Positions 15,094 to 46,900 of a stretch of 64,000 nucleotides of DNA are shown piece after piece (the first letter of the stretch is position 1; every line of letters starts with the position of its first letter). The notes under the pieces are model-generated. The model saw only the letters and a program-made list of their open reading frames with translations, was not told where the DNA came from and ran no database searches. The translations under genes were made by a program, and so were the position numbers. Location of the stretch: positions 116,554,738 through 116,618,737 of the forward strand of contig NC_090944.1 in NCBI RefSeq assembly GCF_040807025.1, given 5' to 3'. The stretch comes from Struthio camelus. Taxonomy: Eukaryota; Chordata; Aves; Struthioniformes; Struthionidae.

Positions 15094-15141
15094 TGTATAT
15101 ATATGAGCTATATACATATATGTATATCTATATATTATATT
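15094..15141. repeat. AT-rich simple repeat
   Basis: Alternating TATATA, GAGCTATATACATATATG and TATATCTATATATTATAT segments form a degenerate microsatellite in GPATCH2 intron 5. Confidence 0.8.
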
Positions 15142-17330
15142 TTAATGCCTCAGTAACAGAACTGAAAAAACTGAACAGTCTTAAACTTGTTGAAATTGAA
15201 CCATTTGGTGTTTGAGTTATTTGTGACTTCTGTTTGGCTAATGAACTGCAGCTTCAAAGGAGGCAATAGTAATATTTATGCCCGTTTACTGGTTTGATGA
15301 CACCAAGATGGTCATAGCTTTTCTTTAAGGAATTATTATAAACGTGACTCAAGGGTTACGGTAGGTTAAAAAACATTGCAAGGAAGACTTTATTAAACCT
15401 TTCAGATCCAATAAAGGATATACAGAATCCAAAATACTTTGTATATCAGTTATAACTATACTGATGAAACTGATCTAATTCTAGTATTCTGCCTTAACCA
15501 ACCACACAACATTTAACTGTGTCTTGAGCAGTGGTCCACCACTGACAGGTACCACTAAGAAATACTCATCTGCAATGAAACATAATGTAGGCATGATTAT
15601 GATTCATTTGATGAGTGCGCTAAGCTATTATTAAAGTCACTAAGAAACATTTACTCTTCCATCAAGCTCTCAGCCATGGCAGGTAAAAGAAATGATATCG
15701 AGCTTTTGTCAGTACATATGAAAGCTTCAGCAAAAATGCACTTGAAAATTTATTTGTGGAAACTAGAACATCTTAAAACATATGGCAGCTGTAAGAATAG
15801 CAAGCAGTTTTCCAGTAAACGAAAAATGAAGTTTAAGATGATCATGGGGAAATATGCAATATCCTTAAAACTTACATTCCATATTTGAAATCCACATTGT
15901 TTAGAATGGGGTTTTGAAAACTGACAGAAGCATTTTTTTCCTTTGCTTTCTCAAAAAGGAAAATATTTCAATTTGACCATGTTCTGAAGACTAGAAAACA
16001 GCCACCTGACTCACTTCGCAGGATAATTTTAGCATTCTAGCCAAGAGTTACTGATCACTGGCAGAATCAAAGGTGTGGCCCATCCTGCCAAAGCAGCATT
16101 CCCTACGGTACCAGCCTGAGCTTTCTGTCCCTGAAAATAATATCTGCAGGACATAAACAAACGTACCTACCTACTCTATGAAAAAAAGTTCAATGGACGA
16201 AACCAATCAAAAAAGGTTGTCCCTCCACTCTGTGCTGTAAAACTAAGGTACTAAATTGATTAGATCACATTCTTTCAATTTTTGTTATACTCAGTTCATT
16301 TTGCCTAAGTAGATACAAGTTTGAGACAATTGCAAATAAGAACATATGAAAAATTAAAGAATAGCATACTACAAAATGCTTTAAAAAAAGAGCTCAAAAT
16401 ATATGTGGTGACAGGGAACTAATACAAACATTATAAAAAATAAAAGACTCTACCCTCCTAGTCACTTAAGAGAAATTTAATTCACAGCTTTAGCAGTATA
16501 AGGTTTCAGAACGTCATCATCAGACAGAGGTCTAAACTTCATGATCTTGGGCAAGCGAAAGTCTGGAACTAAACAAGCGTTTAGTCTTATCAGACTCTAG
16601 TCCGACATCCTGCTGGATATCAAATAACATCACTCATACTTCTACAAAGTTTGAAGTACTGTCTATTGCTCTAAGTGACAAAGGTTATCTGAAGAAAGTA
16701 ATTAAAAACTGCACAAACAAGTTTTATTTCATATACTTAATTGCAACTGAATTCTGTTTACCTGACTGTAGGTCTCACATTAAATCTGAAAGAACTCTCC
16801 ATAATACTGAACTAAATTTAAATATGGGAAGCGGTGGTGTTTTCTGGAAAGTTGCAGAGCATCCATTAAAAGGCTTGCTCCTGATACTGTAAAAGCAGTC
16901 CCAGTTACTCTTTAAGAAAAGATTTCTTGATCTGTAAGTAGGTTTCTTCTCTAAAGCCACTTCACTAAATTTTCAAAATATTTTTTATGGAAAAGAAAAA
17001 AAAGTGCCTGCTTCTTCAGTTAGAGAGAACTTAAAAGATGAAATATTTGATCTGATTTTACATTTTGAAAGCAGTTAATCTTGTGATCTTTAAAAAGAGT
17101 CATAGGATTTGACGAACTATCGAGACACCAGACCTTGGAATAACAAGTCTCTCAAATGTAGCTTTCATGCCTGATGCATTTTTGCATAATTACAACAACG
17201 TGTAGTCAAGCTCAACAGTACAACTGCGCTAAAAGAAAAATCAATCCTGAGAGTGCAAGATCTAAAATATCTTCAGTATCATGAAATCAAAATCCGTGAC
17301 AGACAAGGGTGAGAGATGGAGAAGGCGGCC

Positions 17331-17351
17331 GGGGGGGGGGGGAGGGGGGGG
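17331..17351. repeat. Poly-G tract
   Basis: Twenty G in 21 bases, broken by one A. Similar shorter runs occur at 9608-9619 and 21973-21990. All lie on the plus strand inside GPATCH2, so the transcript carries C runs. Confidence 0.9.
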
Positions 17352-20300
17352 AAGTAGTCAAAAAAAGGTATAATTTTTATAGGACATGTCTTTTTGGAGT
17401 TTAGCCCAAGGAAAAAACTCCTTAGATTCCTGTCCAGATAGAAAAACTAGTGTAGCAAGAGATGAGACATCCGAATGCCTAGACAAAACTCTGGAATGTG
17501 TCTCCCTGTCTCAGGAACGGAACTGTATCTAGAACTACACAAATAACAGCCCAGAGAGCAGCATTGATTTTTAAATCCTACATTTGCACTTACTCGTATG
17601 GAAGAGTTGTAAAGAAAACAGAGAAACTGTTTAGTCAATGAGTGCTGAGTTGAGCAAAATATTAAAGAAATCACTTCTATTTTCAGTAACTATAGTTAGT
17701 GCTAATTTTCTTTTATTAGGGCTTGTGTGATCACTCCAGGAACCCATTCAAGAAAGCATGTCCTTAAACATTGAAGGAAAAGAGTTCACCTATTTTACAT
17801 GATAAAAATAAACACAGGACAAATTCACATTTCTAATGCATCTAAAATGTTAGATTCCTCATTTTAGTCTGCTAAGCACCAAATTTTCTCAGGTAATTTG
17901 TTGGAAAGGCCAGAAATATAATACTGCATAAATGATATGCAACAGAACAGAAATGTGTCTGGGGGAAATGGTTAATCAGATCATATACAACTGCAGAATT
18001 CAACCAAATACAATATGATGTCAAGCAATAACCTTGTTAAAAGACTTCATTAAATGCTGATATGTAGCACTGATGTGGTAAGTGCACATACCATGTTTCT
18101 GACTATGATTACAAAATCGCTACTACAAACTTGACATGGGTGGAATCAAAAGCATAATATATAGAAAAACCACAAGTGCTTATTTCTTTTCAAAGAAAGG
18201 TATGTTACAAATTACGCTGCCACAAAACAAAGCAAAAAGGCATGAAATGTCAGCATTACCGTTGTATACCATTATATATGCCTGACAAATACTATTTAAT
18301 TAGATAGGCACATTTTTTATGGAATCCCTATCTTTAATGAGTAGGCTGGACAATCCAAAGGATATAAAGCACTTTCATGACATATTTTTTTTCATTTCCT
18401 TGCTTAGCTTTTTATTATCTCCTTTATCATGACTCATTCAACCTGGACATTGGATTAAGCAGGGATTTTTCAGTATTTGCCTTTCCAACCAAGTTTTTAC
18501 AACACTGGACCAGCCAGAGGCAAGTAAGATCACTAAAAAACGTGTTCTGATTCAAAAGCAATACACTAATGACAGAAAGACAGTTTGTTCAAACTAAGCA
18601 AGTAGCCTACTGAAATACAAAAAGAACATCTAGACAGCATCTGAGTGGCAAGTATGGCTACTTCAGATTAAAATTCACCAACTGGTCCACAGAGAGCAGC
18701 ATGCTTCCTCTGATTCTCAGCTCCCGTTGCTTTAGAAACAGTGGCCTAAGTTGGCAATTTCCTTGGTACCATACCTAGCCTGTTGGTTCTCTTACAGGAA
18801 AAACCCAAACAGTTGGGCATTAAACATTTTTAGACAGAAAGAGATGATATAGTACAGTCTTAGCATACCTATGCATTTTGCCTTCCCAAAACTAGTAATC
18901 TCTTAATGGCTTTATTAGCTGCTAAGGTTCAGAACCTTCAAAAGTATCTTTTCAAAAAAAGATTCTTAAACTTACCCTATGTGTATGTAAAGGGCTAACT
19001 AAAGGTTCACATTCCCTGGGTATAAGATATCCTTAGACTGAATCCATCTCAGCATATAGTGTTTAGGAAATGTGTCTTAGAAGGAAACTTCATTTTTTGC
19101 CTTATCTCACTTTAAAGTATGTGTAAGAGCAATGATATAGACATCAGACTCCTTGCTGTTAAAAATGAAAGAAGCAGGTCACCATCACAACTCTGTTCAA
19201 TGAGTTGAGTCTGCCCTGTTCATTCCTCAGGATATTAAAATTAATCTTTCTAAAAGCATTTTTGCTGCTCTTCAGTGTTACCATCTAATAAGAGTAATTA
19301 CTTCTTGTTCTGTGTTATCAGATATCACAGGTATTAAAAGACTTTCTTTGTCATCAGATTGAAGTAGCCAGGAAAAATTTTCTTTACAAAGTGACAACTG
19401 ATTTAAAAAGCAAGTTCGTGTGCTCTGACTTGTATAGCTACATTTTCAAAGACTGATGCAGCACAACAGTGCCCACAAACATAAGTATTCATTAACAAGG
19501 TTAGAAGATCAGAGAACTCTGCATTTGAAGCACTACATTCATTCCATATATGCACTCTTGCCTAAATATAGTGGTTTAAGAGGTGTGCTTACATGTCAAC
19601 CTTATTTCACAACACTATGTAAAAGATGTATTTAATAACTGGAGGTAACTGAATTATCATTCTTTAATAGATCAGCTTGCATTTTTCTCATAAAAGGAAC
19701 CATGATACCATATATGAGATATGATCCCTGGAAGGCAAAATGGGCTGCTAAGGACAATACAGGAAACGTAGCAGAAGATAAACTTTCTTTTATTATATAT
19801 ATGCATTCACAGTATATCTTCATCAATTGAAACTTGATCACCTTTTTACAATTTGGAAGAAAAGGCAGTTTTTAGGGTAGTTAAGCTATGTATCATCAAT
19901 GCCATGAAGCTAACCTATCAGTTATAATAGCTCCTATAAAATACCAGAGTGAAATTGCAATAAGCCTAGAAAATGGGCTACAAATCCCAGATATGCTCAA
20001 GCAAGCACTGAACCAAAAATAAAAATAGGAAGATAGGAAACCAAGAACTAGATAGCAATCATCTAATTCATGACCACTAGCAGCAGAGATCATAGGTCAA
20101 GGTTTTAAAGTATCTTATTCAGCACAGCAATTATTGAACAGATACTCTGATTATCAAAAAAATCCCTCCCTCTTCAAAACAAGTTAAATTTCTAGCAGTT
20201 CTTTTCTATTATCTGCACATGCAGTCTCTCTCATTTCTCAACAGCACCTTATTCTGTTTAGGCAAACTAACAGTGTTCTCAAATAGTAAAGATTACTGAT

Positions 20301-21079
20301 GCTGCAATATTTAATCATGCTGGAATGTTTGTTATACATTGATAGAGAGTCTCCTAATTTTTCCTCCTCTTCCAAATACTATTCATATAAGAAAAGAATA
20401 GAGAGCACTACAGTGAGTACATTTGATCTTAAAACGTCCACTCTTCCCCATGCCCTCCACCTACAACGAACAAACTCTTAACGATTCATTAAAGTTTTAT
20501 TTTAGTAAAAAGCTGCAGGAAAATCTCACTGTTTGGACTGTGTATAGAAGCAAAAATAGCTAGATTTTTTTTCTTTCATTATAAATATAACTATTCTTAA
20601 AGCTGAAGACCCTGAAAAACAAACAACTGTCATTTGTAATCAGATGCTAAGTAGTTTTGTCTAAAGGTATGTGATGGGTATGACAGGTGCATTAATAAAA
20701 TTACTTTTAGTTTTCTAAGGGTATGTACCCTTTCCCTCTCAAGAAAGAAATCAACCAAACAAAGGAGAATAAGGATAGATTTTTCAAAGTGGACTTTGGA
20801 GAGGAGGAAAAAAATAGTACAGTATTGTACCATATATCCATCCTAGAATGCTTTTAGTATTAAATAAAATTGAACAACTTGGGTCTGATTTTTTCTTCTT
20901 CATAAGAGAGGGAAAACATGCTTTCATGTTAGATAAATACAGAAAACTTTCTTAAATAAAAGAACAAAAAACCCCTCTTCCTTCATACAGCTCAGAACAA
21001 GTAGTGAGGAACAGTCTTAGACTATTTCTGCCATTCAAGTAAGTATATACAAACATTCAATTGAAACAGAATGGCAGTA

Positions 21080-21105
21080 GGAAGTAGTAAATGGAAGTAG
21101 TAAAC
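21080..21105. repeat. 13-bp tandem duplication
   Basis: GGAAGTAGTAAAT is followed directly by GGAAGTAGTAAAC, within GPATCH2 intron 5 close to exon 5. Confidence 0.75.
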
Positions 21106-21271
21106 TAGACATTATTTAAAAAAGCAAACAAACAAAATAAGCAGTAGTAGCATTGTAGTCTTACCATTCAATTATTTATCCATACCATTAAGACAGAAGC
21201 ATAAGAGGAATAAATACATTTTTCAGTTGTAAGAACAGCTTATATTAACTTACGATAATAAAAGCACCTAC

Positions 21272-40469
<19,198 letters not shown>

Positions 40470-40880
40470 GAACCCGGCGCCTCCCCCGGCCGCTCCCCGG
40501 GGAGGCTGGCGCCGCTTCGCAGAGACTGGGGCAAGCGGAGACGGGGCGAGGGGCGCCGCGGCTGAGGCTGGCGGGCGAGGGCCGGGCGGGGAGGCTGCGG
40601 GCGGCCGGGGCTGCTCCTCACTCCCCCATGATGAGAGCCCGGAAGCAGCTGCGGCACCGGCAGGAAACCGGGCGCCACCATCGCGCCTTCTCCCCTCCCG
40701 CTCCGGCCCGCTGCCCGCGGGCGGCGCGCCCCGGCCCGCCTGCCGCCGCGGCCCCGCTGCCGCCCGCAGCCCTGCTCCGCGCGGTTCCCGCTGCCGCCTG
40801 CGCCCTCCTTGCTCTGCCGGCGGGACGGCGGGAGGAACGGCCACCCCCGCGCCCGCGCGGAGTGGTACGGCCCCGTTGCC

Positions 40881-40898
40881 ATGGTGGCGGCGTCGTGA
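40881..40898 (+). promoter_or_regulatory. Possible upstream ORF in the SPATA17 5' leader
   Basis: An ATG in a near-optimal context (GCC before, G after) opens a five-codon reading frame, M-V-A-A-S, ending at TGA 17 bp before the SPATA17 start. If transcription begins upstream of 40881 this uORF would be scanned first and could lower SPATA17 translation. Its inclusion in the mRNA is inferred. Confidence 0.45.
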
Positions 40899-40915
40899 GG
40901 GAGGCGGAGGGAAGC

Positions 40916-40983
40916 ATGGCCACCTTGGCCAGGCTTCAGGCGAGGCTGCCGGCCCTGCGCGAGGAGTGTTTCCGTCGGAACAG
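40916..40983 (+). CDS. SPATA17: SPATA17 coding exon 1
   Basis: The exon encodes MATLARLQARLPALREECFRRN plus two bases of Arg23, ending at GTAACG. The ATG has a strong context (A at -3, G at +4) and gives the family's usual N-terminus MATLARLQAR. The same frame is open upstream to an ATG at 40628, which would add 96 residues of Pro/Ala/Arg-rich sequence. I regard that as a chance opening in the GC-rich island. Confidence 0.92.
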
Positions 40984-43900
40984 GTAACGGGGGCGGCGCG
41001 GGGGGCCGCGGCCAGACGCACCTCCTCGGGCTGGGCTGGGGCGCTGCTCGCCCCTCGCTGCCGCAGCCCCGGGGCTCCCTCCGTTAACGAGATGGCGGCA
41101 CTCCTCCGCCCTCCCCGGCGGGCGGCGCGGCGCGCTCCCTGCGCCTCGCCGTGCGCTCGCTGCGCTGCGCTGCCGGACGCCGGGGCCGCGCGCGCGCCCA
41201 ACCGCCGCGGGCTGCGCGTGCCCAACTGCCTTCCCGCGGTCGGGCGTGGCCGCCATCCCGTGAGCCCCCCAGCCCACCGCCAGGGAGGTCTGAGGAAGCA
41301 CCGGCGTATCGGGGCAGGTCTTTTTAGGGAGTGTGTTTATACCCCGAAAAAATTACCGACCTTCCCCTCCCCAACCTCCGGCTAATCTTGAGCGGAAATT
41401 AGCCTCCTGAAACTCAACGTTTAGCTGCTGAAACTTCTGAGTGTTTTATGCAGTGCCTTTCTTGATTTGCCTCTCCCTTGTTTATCTTAAACAGAACTGA
41501 GTTTGATGTTATCGCTACAGTGATATAACTCTTTTATCAAGGGTACTTACACAGTATAAATCCCTACTCAATATCCATAAACTATGAACACCTCCTCTTG
41601 TGGCTCAAATTTCTATGTTACTGGAGATTTAGTTTATCCTGTCAAATGATAGCACTTTCTAACTAAGCGACAGAATCCTCCGGCCTCAAAGTGAGTTGAT
41701 GTTTGTCCACACTGTTAAAAACAGATATATTTCTAAATTAGATTATGCAGCTTGGGATAAGTTTTGTCTTTTTGTACTAAATTAAAGAGATACTTCTTCT
41801 ACTAAAGATCTGAAACGTCCTGTACTACAGAATGGCAAACTGTGATCAAATCACCTGTTACCATTCTCTTGACTAAGTGGGACTGTTTTGCTGCTTATTT
41901 CTTTATAAGGTGGTGGTGGAGGCCGACTTTTCACAGATCATATTTTAAGAAATCAAAGCTTTGACACATACTTTTCATAGGTTTCTACTGAAAACCCTTT
42001 TATACAAATATATTGTTGCAGTTACTAAATATGTAACGTTAATATCCAAACAGATTAATGTTTAGAATAGTTATAGCTTTTTTCTTTACTGTTCATTGAC
42101 TCAATCATTTTAGAAACCAGTTACAACATCATTAGTATAAATAACAAAGCTCTCTAACGTTGCTAAAAGTTACACAGAGTTCAAGTCTTGCCTGTGTATG
42201 AAGCATCGTGTTTTCTTGTTCTTTCCCTGAACTATAGCTTGTCCTCTTGTGGATGTACACGCAGCAGTTCACTAAGTGAGCATCAGTTACAACAGATTAT
42301 ACTTGTATTTTGCATGTTTCGGGTTAGAAAGAGCAGGCTGAGCCAAACATGGAAATTCATTGGAGGGCAGCACGCTTGATGTTTCGGGATCTGTTTTTTG
42401 GCACAGCTTTCTAAAAATGAATTGGTTCCTTTTTAAGAACAGGCTATAATCCATCAGCTTCTTGAAATCCACAGACCTTCAGCTGAGAATTTAATTGAGA
42501 GCCTTCAAACGCTCCAGTTCAGCCACTGAACAGCTGATCTGTAATCTGATCTTTGGTCTTTAGGGCGAGAATTTTGGACTTCAATGAAGTAGTCAGTAAA
42601 ATCTTGAAACAAATCAGAATGTCTTTTTCAGTGCTTTTAATACATCCTTATTTAACTTTTAAATTAACAAATTAACTTTTGGCATTGAAGTGTGTTTACA
42701 TCTACCTTAATCTAAATCATCGAAAGGTACAGCAGAATATAGATTACCAAGTATTTGTCTTATTTATATGAGTTGTCTTGGTTGCAAATAAAGTTGCTTT
42801 GTTGCAGGGGTAGAACCTGAAGGATTTACTTCCATGTGTGTCAAGCACGTTTTAAGAAAAAATAAAAATATTTCTTTCTTCACCTGTCTGTCAAGAACTA
42901 AATACAGAGCTGTGTAGAACATCGAGAACGTGCAGAGCGTCTAACACAGCCTGACATAAGCAGACCCTTGTGGAAAAGAAGTACTTTGGCTAATACTTAC
43001 TGTTGCAGGAGGAACAGTGCCTTGAATTAAGTCCTCAAATTAGAAAACTAACTTTCTTTATCTTTCAAAATGCATTTGCTATTTTGGGACTTTACATCTA
43101 TTCTATTAAGGATTAGGGCAGGTTGATGACTGCAATATCCTGCCTGTTGGTTGTGGTTAGATGGGTGATCAGTTTACCAATTTTTTTCAGATCTTAGTAA
43201 TGTTCCTGACATTCTTTATGCAGAACTCCATTTATATCTGAGGTACAGGGGCTCCTAAAACCAGGATGTCTTTTTAGGAGAAGTGTCTTTTTAGGAAAGG
43301 ACTTACCCAATGACAGCCCCATGGAAATACCTTGAGAAATACCCGCTTAGGATAAGCATTAAAATGTAGAGGATCTGTGTAACACTTAAAATTTGAGAAT
43401 GCACTGACAAGTTTATAACTTATTCTTTCAATAGCTTACTTTTATATGCTTTAACATCTGTAGGTCAGATATTGACTTTGAGCGTGCGTAGGTAACATTC
43501 AGTAAAGTCTTTGAGAAGCGTTTGTGACTATATAAAAGCTTGATTCAAACTGTGTGGCAACTATGCAGTCTGATCAGAATGGCAGATATCAGTTTGAGCA
43601 ACCTAAACCCCAAACCACTCCATTTGCTAGCATTGTTAGTTGAAAGTATTTGTGGAACTATAGTGTAAGAAAAACAAGTCTGTTGGTCTGCTCAAGTGAA
43701 CTTTGTAGGGACTTGTAAACTGACTCAGCTAGGCAAGACAACAGTCCGACTAGACAACTAACATGGAGTAATAGAGGAGAGGGTTTCTGCCCTTCCAGAA
43801 GCAGACTATTGTCATTGGCCATTGCCAAGTAGGTAGGATTGGTTTTGGAGCTGACATCTCGACCTAGGCCAGTCCCATGTGTCGTTCGCTTCCAGGCTGT

Positions 43901-46900
43901 AATTGTGACTGCCCAGCCAGGCCCAAACAGCTCATACATTTTACATCAAACTCATTTCCCTTGGGGTAAAGTTTTCTGGAGGTGTCTAGACTGTAAAGTC
44001 TAGGAAGCTATCCAAGAAAGGAACAAGAGAGCTCTTTACTATAAATGGCTGCTTTGGTATTGACTTGTTTTGTGGTCTTAGTAAAAGGATGGTTTGTTTT
44101 CTGCAGTTTCCAGATATTGTAATGGGTCTGATGCACATAATGTGACAATGAAAATCTATGTTCATGTTCATGTCCATGTAATGTGATGTGAGAGCACATG
44201 CTGCAATAGCAGATACAAAATGAATGGAGCTAATGTCCCTTTAGGAAAGAGACATTAAAGTAGTAAATCAGTAATGAGGATAATATTCAGTTATCAGATA
44301 TAAATGACTCTTGTTAGGGTTCACCAAGGCAACTAATGTTGACATGATACTTAGATAGTTAGAAAGCTAACCAGTATTAATCTAATTGTTATTCTGTGAG
44401 AGGTGTGACAAAGTAAACTATTTGGTAAAATGTTCCAAATAAAAATGTGACAGATTTAAAAATGTGTAAAAATCCATGAAAATTACAATATAATTTTAAC
44501 TTCATCAGCTTGACAGTTCTTGACATTTTATTATGAAAAAAACATAAATAAAAGCTAGACGTGATCTTGTGGCTAGATTCCACCCCTCAGCATTGAAACT
44601 GATCATAGCCATGATTTCTTCCTGAACACTCTGAAAACTGTCTTTTAGATTCTTATTTTTCTTTAGGTGTCTTTTTACTTTGTCCCAGTTACAGTTCTCC
44701 TAGTAGAAGAATTCACAGAAAAAAGAAAGGGGAGGACTATCTCTGGGAATTATTTTCAGAATTTCTGATGGGGACTTTTCACTTGTGCTTCTTTCCCCAC
44801 CTGTGCACCTGCCATTTGCCTGTACTACTGTATTTAACACAAAGCTTTGACAGCTAGTGCTTCTCTAAGATCTGCTTGAAGTCATCAGTTCTCCACCTAT
44901 GTCTATCGTGTATCTTCAGCTGCTGCACTGGTATCTCTTTCTAGATAACCTTTTTTCTTTTGTAACTTAAAAATAAATTCCTCATCTTTCCCTGTATTCT
45001 CTCTTCATCAGTTTGTTTCCTTTTCTTCCCTCCTTGCCTGCCTACATCACTCCCTGATAGTCTGCCAGATTTGTTTCTACATTATCTCCAGAATCCATGT
45101 CTCTGAATTCCCACTGTGAAGTCTTGTCAAGACTCACAATCTTTTGCTTCAACTACTGTAATCCCATGCTAAAGATCCCCATCATCTTTCAGAATCTGTC
45201 CAAATTACTTACTAATACCGTTTGTTTCCAGTTCCTCTTCAGATCTCTTCCCTGCCTTATTCTTTTATGCAACATTCAAATTTCACATCCTGACATTCCA
45301 AGCCTTCTAAAGGTTGGAAATTTCTGCATCTTATCTCCTTTCTGTGCTTTTATTGCTCCATGCTCCAACTCGTAATATTCTTTTCTTCCACTTTCCTCTC
45401 ACTTTTTCAGTCATCTCTTCCTCTTCATATTTCTCTTTAAATTACTTCCAAAGAAACTAGCTAAAAGGCTAAATTCTCTACTTTTATCCTGCAAAATAGT
45501 TCAAAATTCATACTAATTAAAAAAATCTACTAACAAGGTCTGTCACCATTAGTGATGTTATCACTCTTCAGTGATAATATACAGGTAATGTTCAAATACA
45601 TTTTTATGACGTATACAAAACACTTTACTTGCACAAGATCTTACTCCTAATATTCAGTTCTTATTAATGCAGTTGACATTTATCATAATATTGACCATGG
45701 TTAATTTATTTAATTTTCCTGTAGCTATCCAATTTGGTACATAGTTATGGAATTTCTATTCAATTGAGGACTAATTTTTGTTAGAGCAGTATTCATATTT
45801 TTCACCTTCAAAAAAAGAAGTCCCTGACATACTGGCATGGATATTCAGTATTACAAAGGAGCACATTCTCCCCAAACGTATGTTAGCTGCAAGTTACAGT
45901 TACTCTAGCACTGAAGTAGCTTACAATGATGTTTATTTTTCCTTATGTTTTTTAATAGTTTGTTTCTGTAGTAATTTTTTAGGTAGAATGGTTTAGGATA
46001 ATTTATGTATTGTTCTGAGGCTGTCTGATGTTCTTTTTCCTTATTCTCTATTCCTAATAAAGTTTATAAATTTTGTAAATTTTTAATAGTTTACAAATTT
46101 ATAAATAATTTTTAAACTCCATATTTAGTTTGTTTTTGTTTAGTTTGTTTGTTTTTGATTCTAAAATGTTTATGATTTGAGTACAGCCTCTCGAGTGACC
46201 AGTCCTCTACTGGGGACTTTGTTATCTCTATGGTATGTAATTTATGTAAATTGTATTGTTCTGCACTGTTATTGAACTATGTAGAATTACAATTTTAACT
46301 ACAGGCAAAAAAAACAGTGAAAAGGATCACAAGCTGCAACAGTAAAAGAAATCCTTATAAGCGTTTTTTCTTTTGATACTAAATTATCATGCTAACAAGT
46401 ATTAATACTTTTTATACTTTCTATATCTATTGTAAAAATATTTACTACTTTTAATATTTTCAGATCTGTAGATGAATACCGAAAGAAAGAGTATAAAGCT
46501 GCTGTCAAAATCCAGAGCTGGTTTCGAGGACACAGAGTCCGAGCCTATATCAGGTAAATAATTTGGCCTATTTTAATCTCTATTTCAATCTTTAATTTTT
46601 TTCCAAAATTTATCATTGTATTACTTGGCTTTAAGAAAATGGGAGGATTCTGAAAAAAAACTAACCATTATTCTGCTTTTATGTAGAAAGAAACGTATGC
46701 TGTCCCATGTGAAAAACAATAATTTTTTATTTTTAGAACTGCATGTGATTAAAATGGCATGATACTGGTAAGTAGCATGGAAATAGCCACTTTTTCAAGA
46801 CAGATATTGTTTAAGAAATGGCCAAAATTTCCCTCATAAAACATAGGCTACAGCCATTCTGTGCATTTGTTAAAAAAACACTGATAATCCATTGTCCATT

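Larger units (their letters stand above)
1..21271 (-). other. GPATCH2: GPATCH2 intron 5 (partial)
   Basis: AT-rich intronic DNA that begins at the exon 5 donor and runs off the left edge. Apart from the CR1 copy at 3050-4314 and the simple repeats listed, I see no coding exon on either strand. I searched for the next GPATCH2 exon by its expected peptide motifs and did not find it. Open frames here (up to 121 codons at 11276-10911) have no recognisable domain or splice context. Confidence 0.8.

Noticed and set aside
16490..16520. C/D-box snoRNA suspected from TGATGATGA and CTGA on the minus strand
   Set aside because: The two boxes are far too close together and no terminal stem is present.
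43658..43939. 93-codon minus-strand frame in SPATA17 intron 1
   Set aside because: Protein-like at first sight but no family recognised and no evidence of transcription antisense to the intron.
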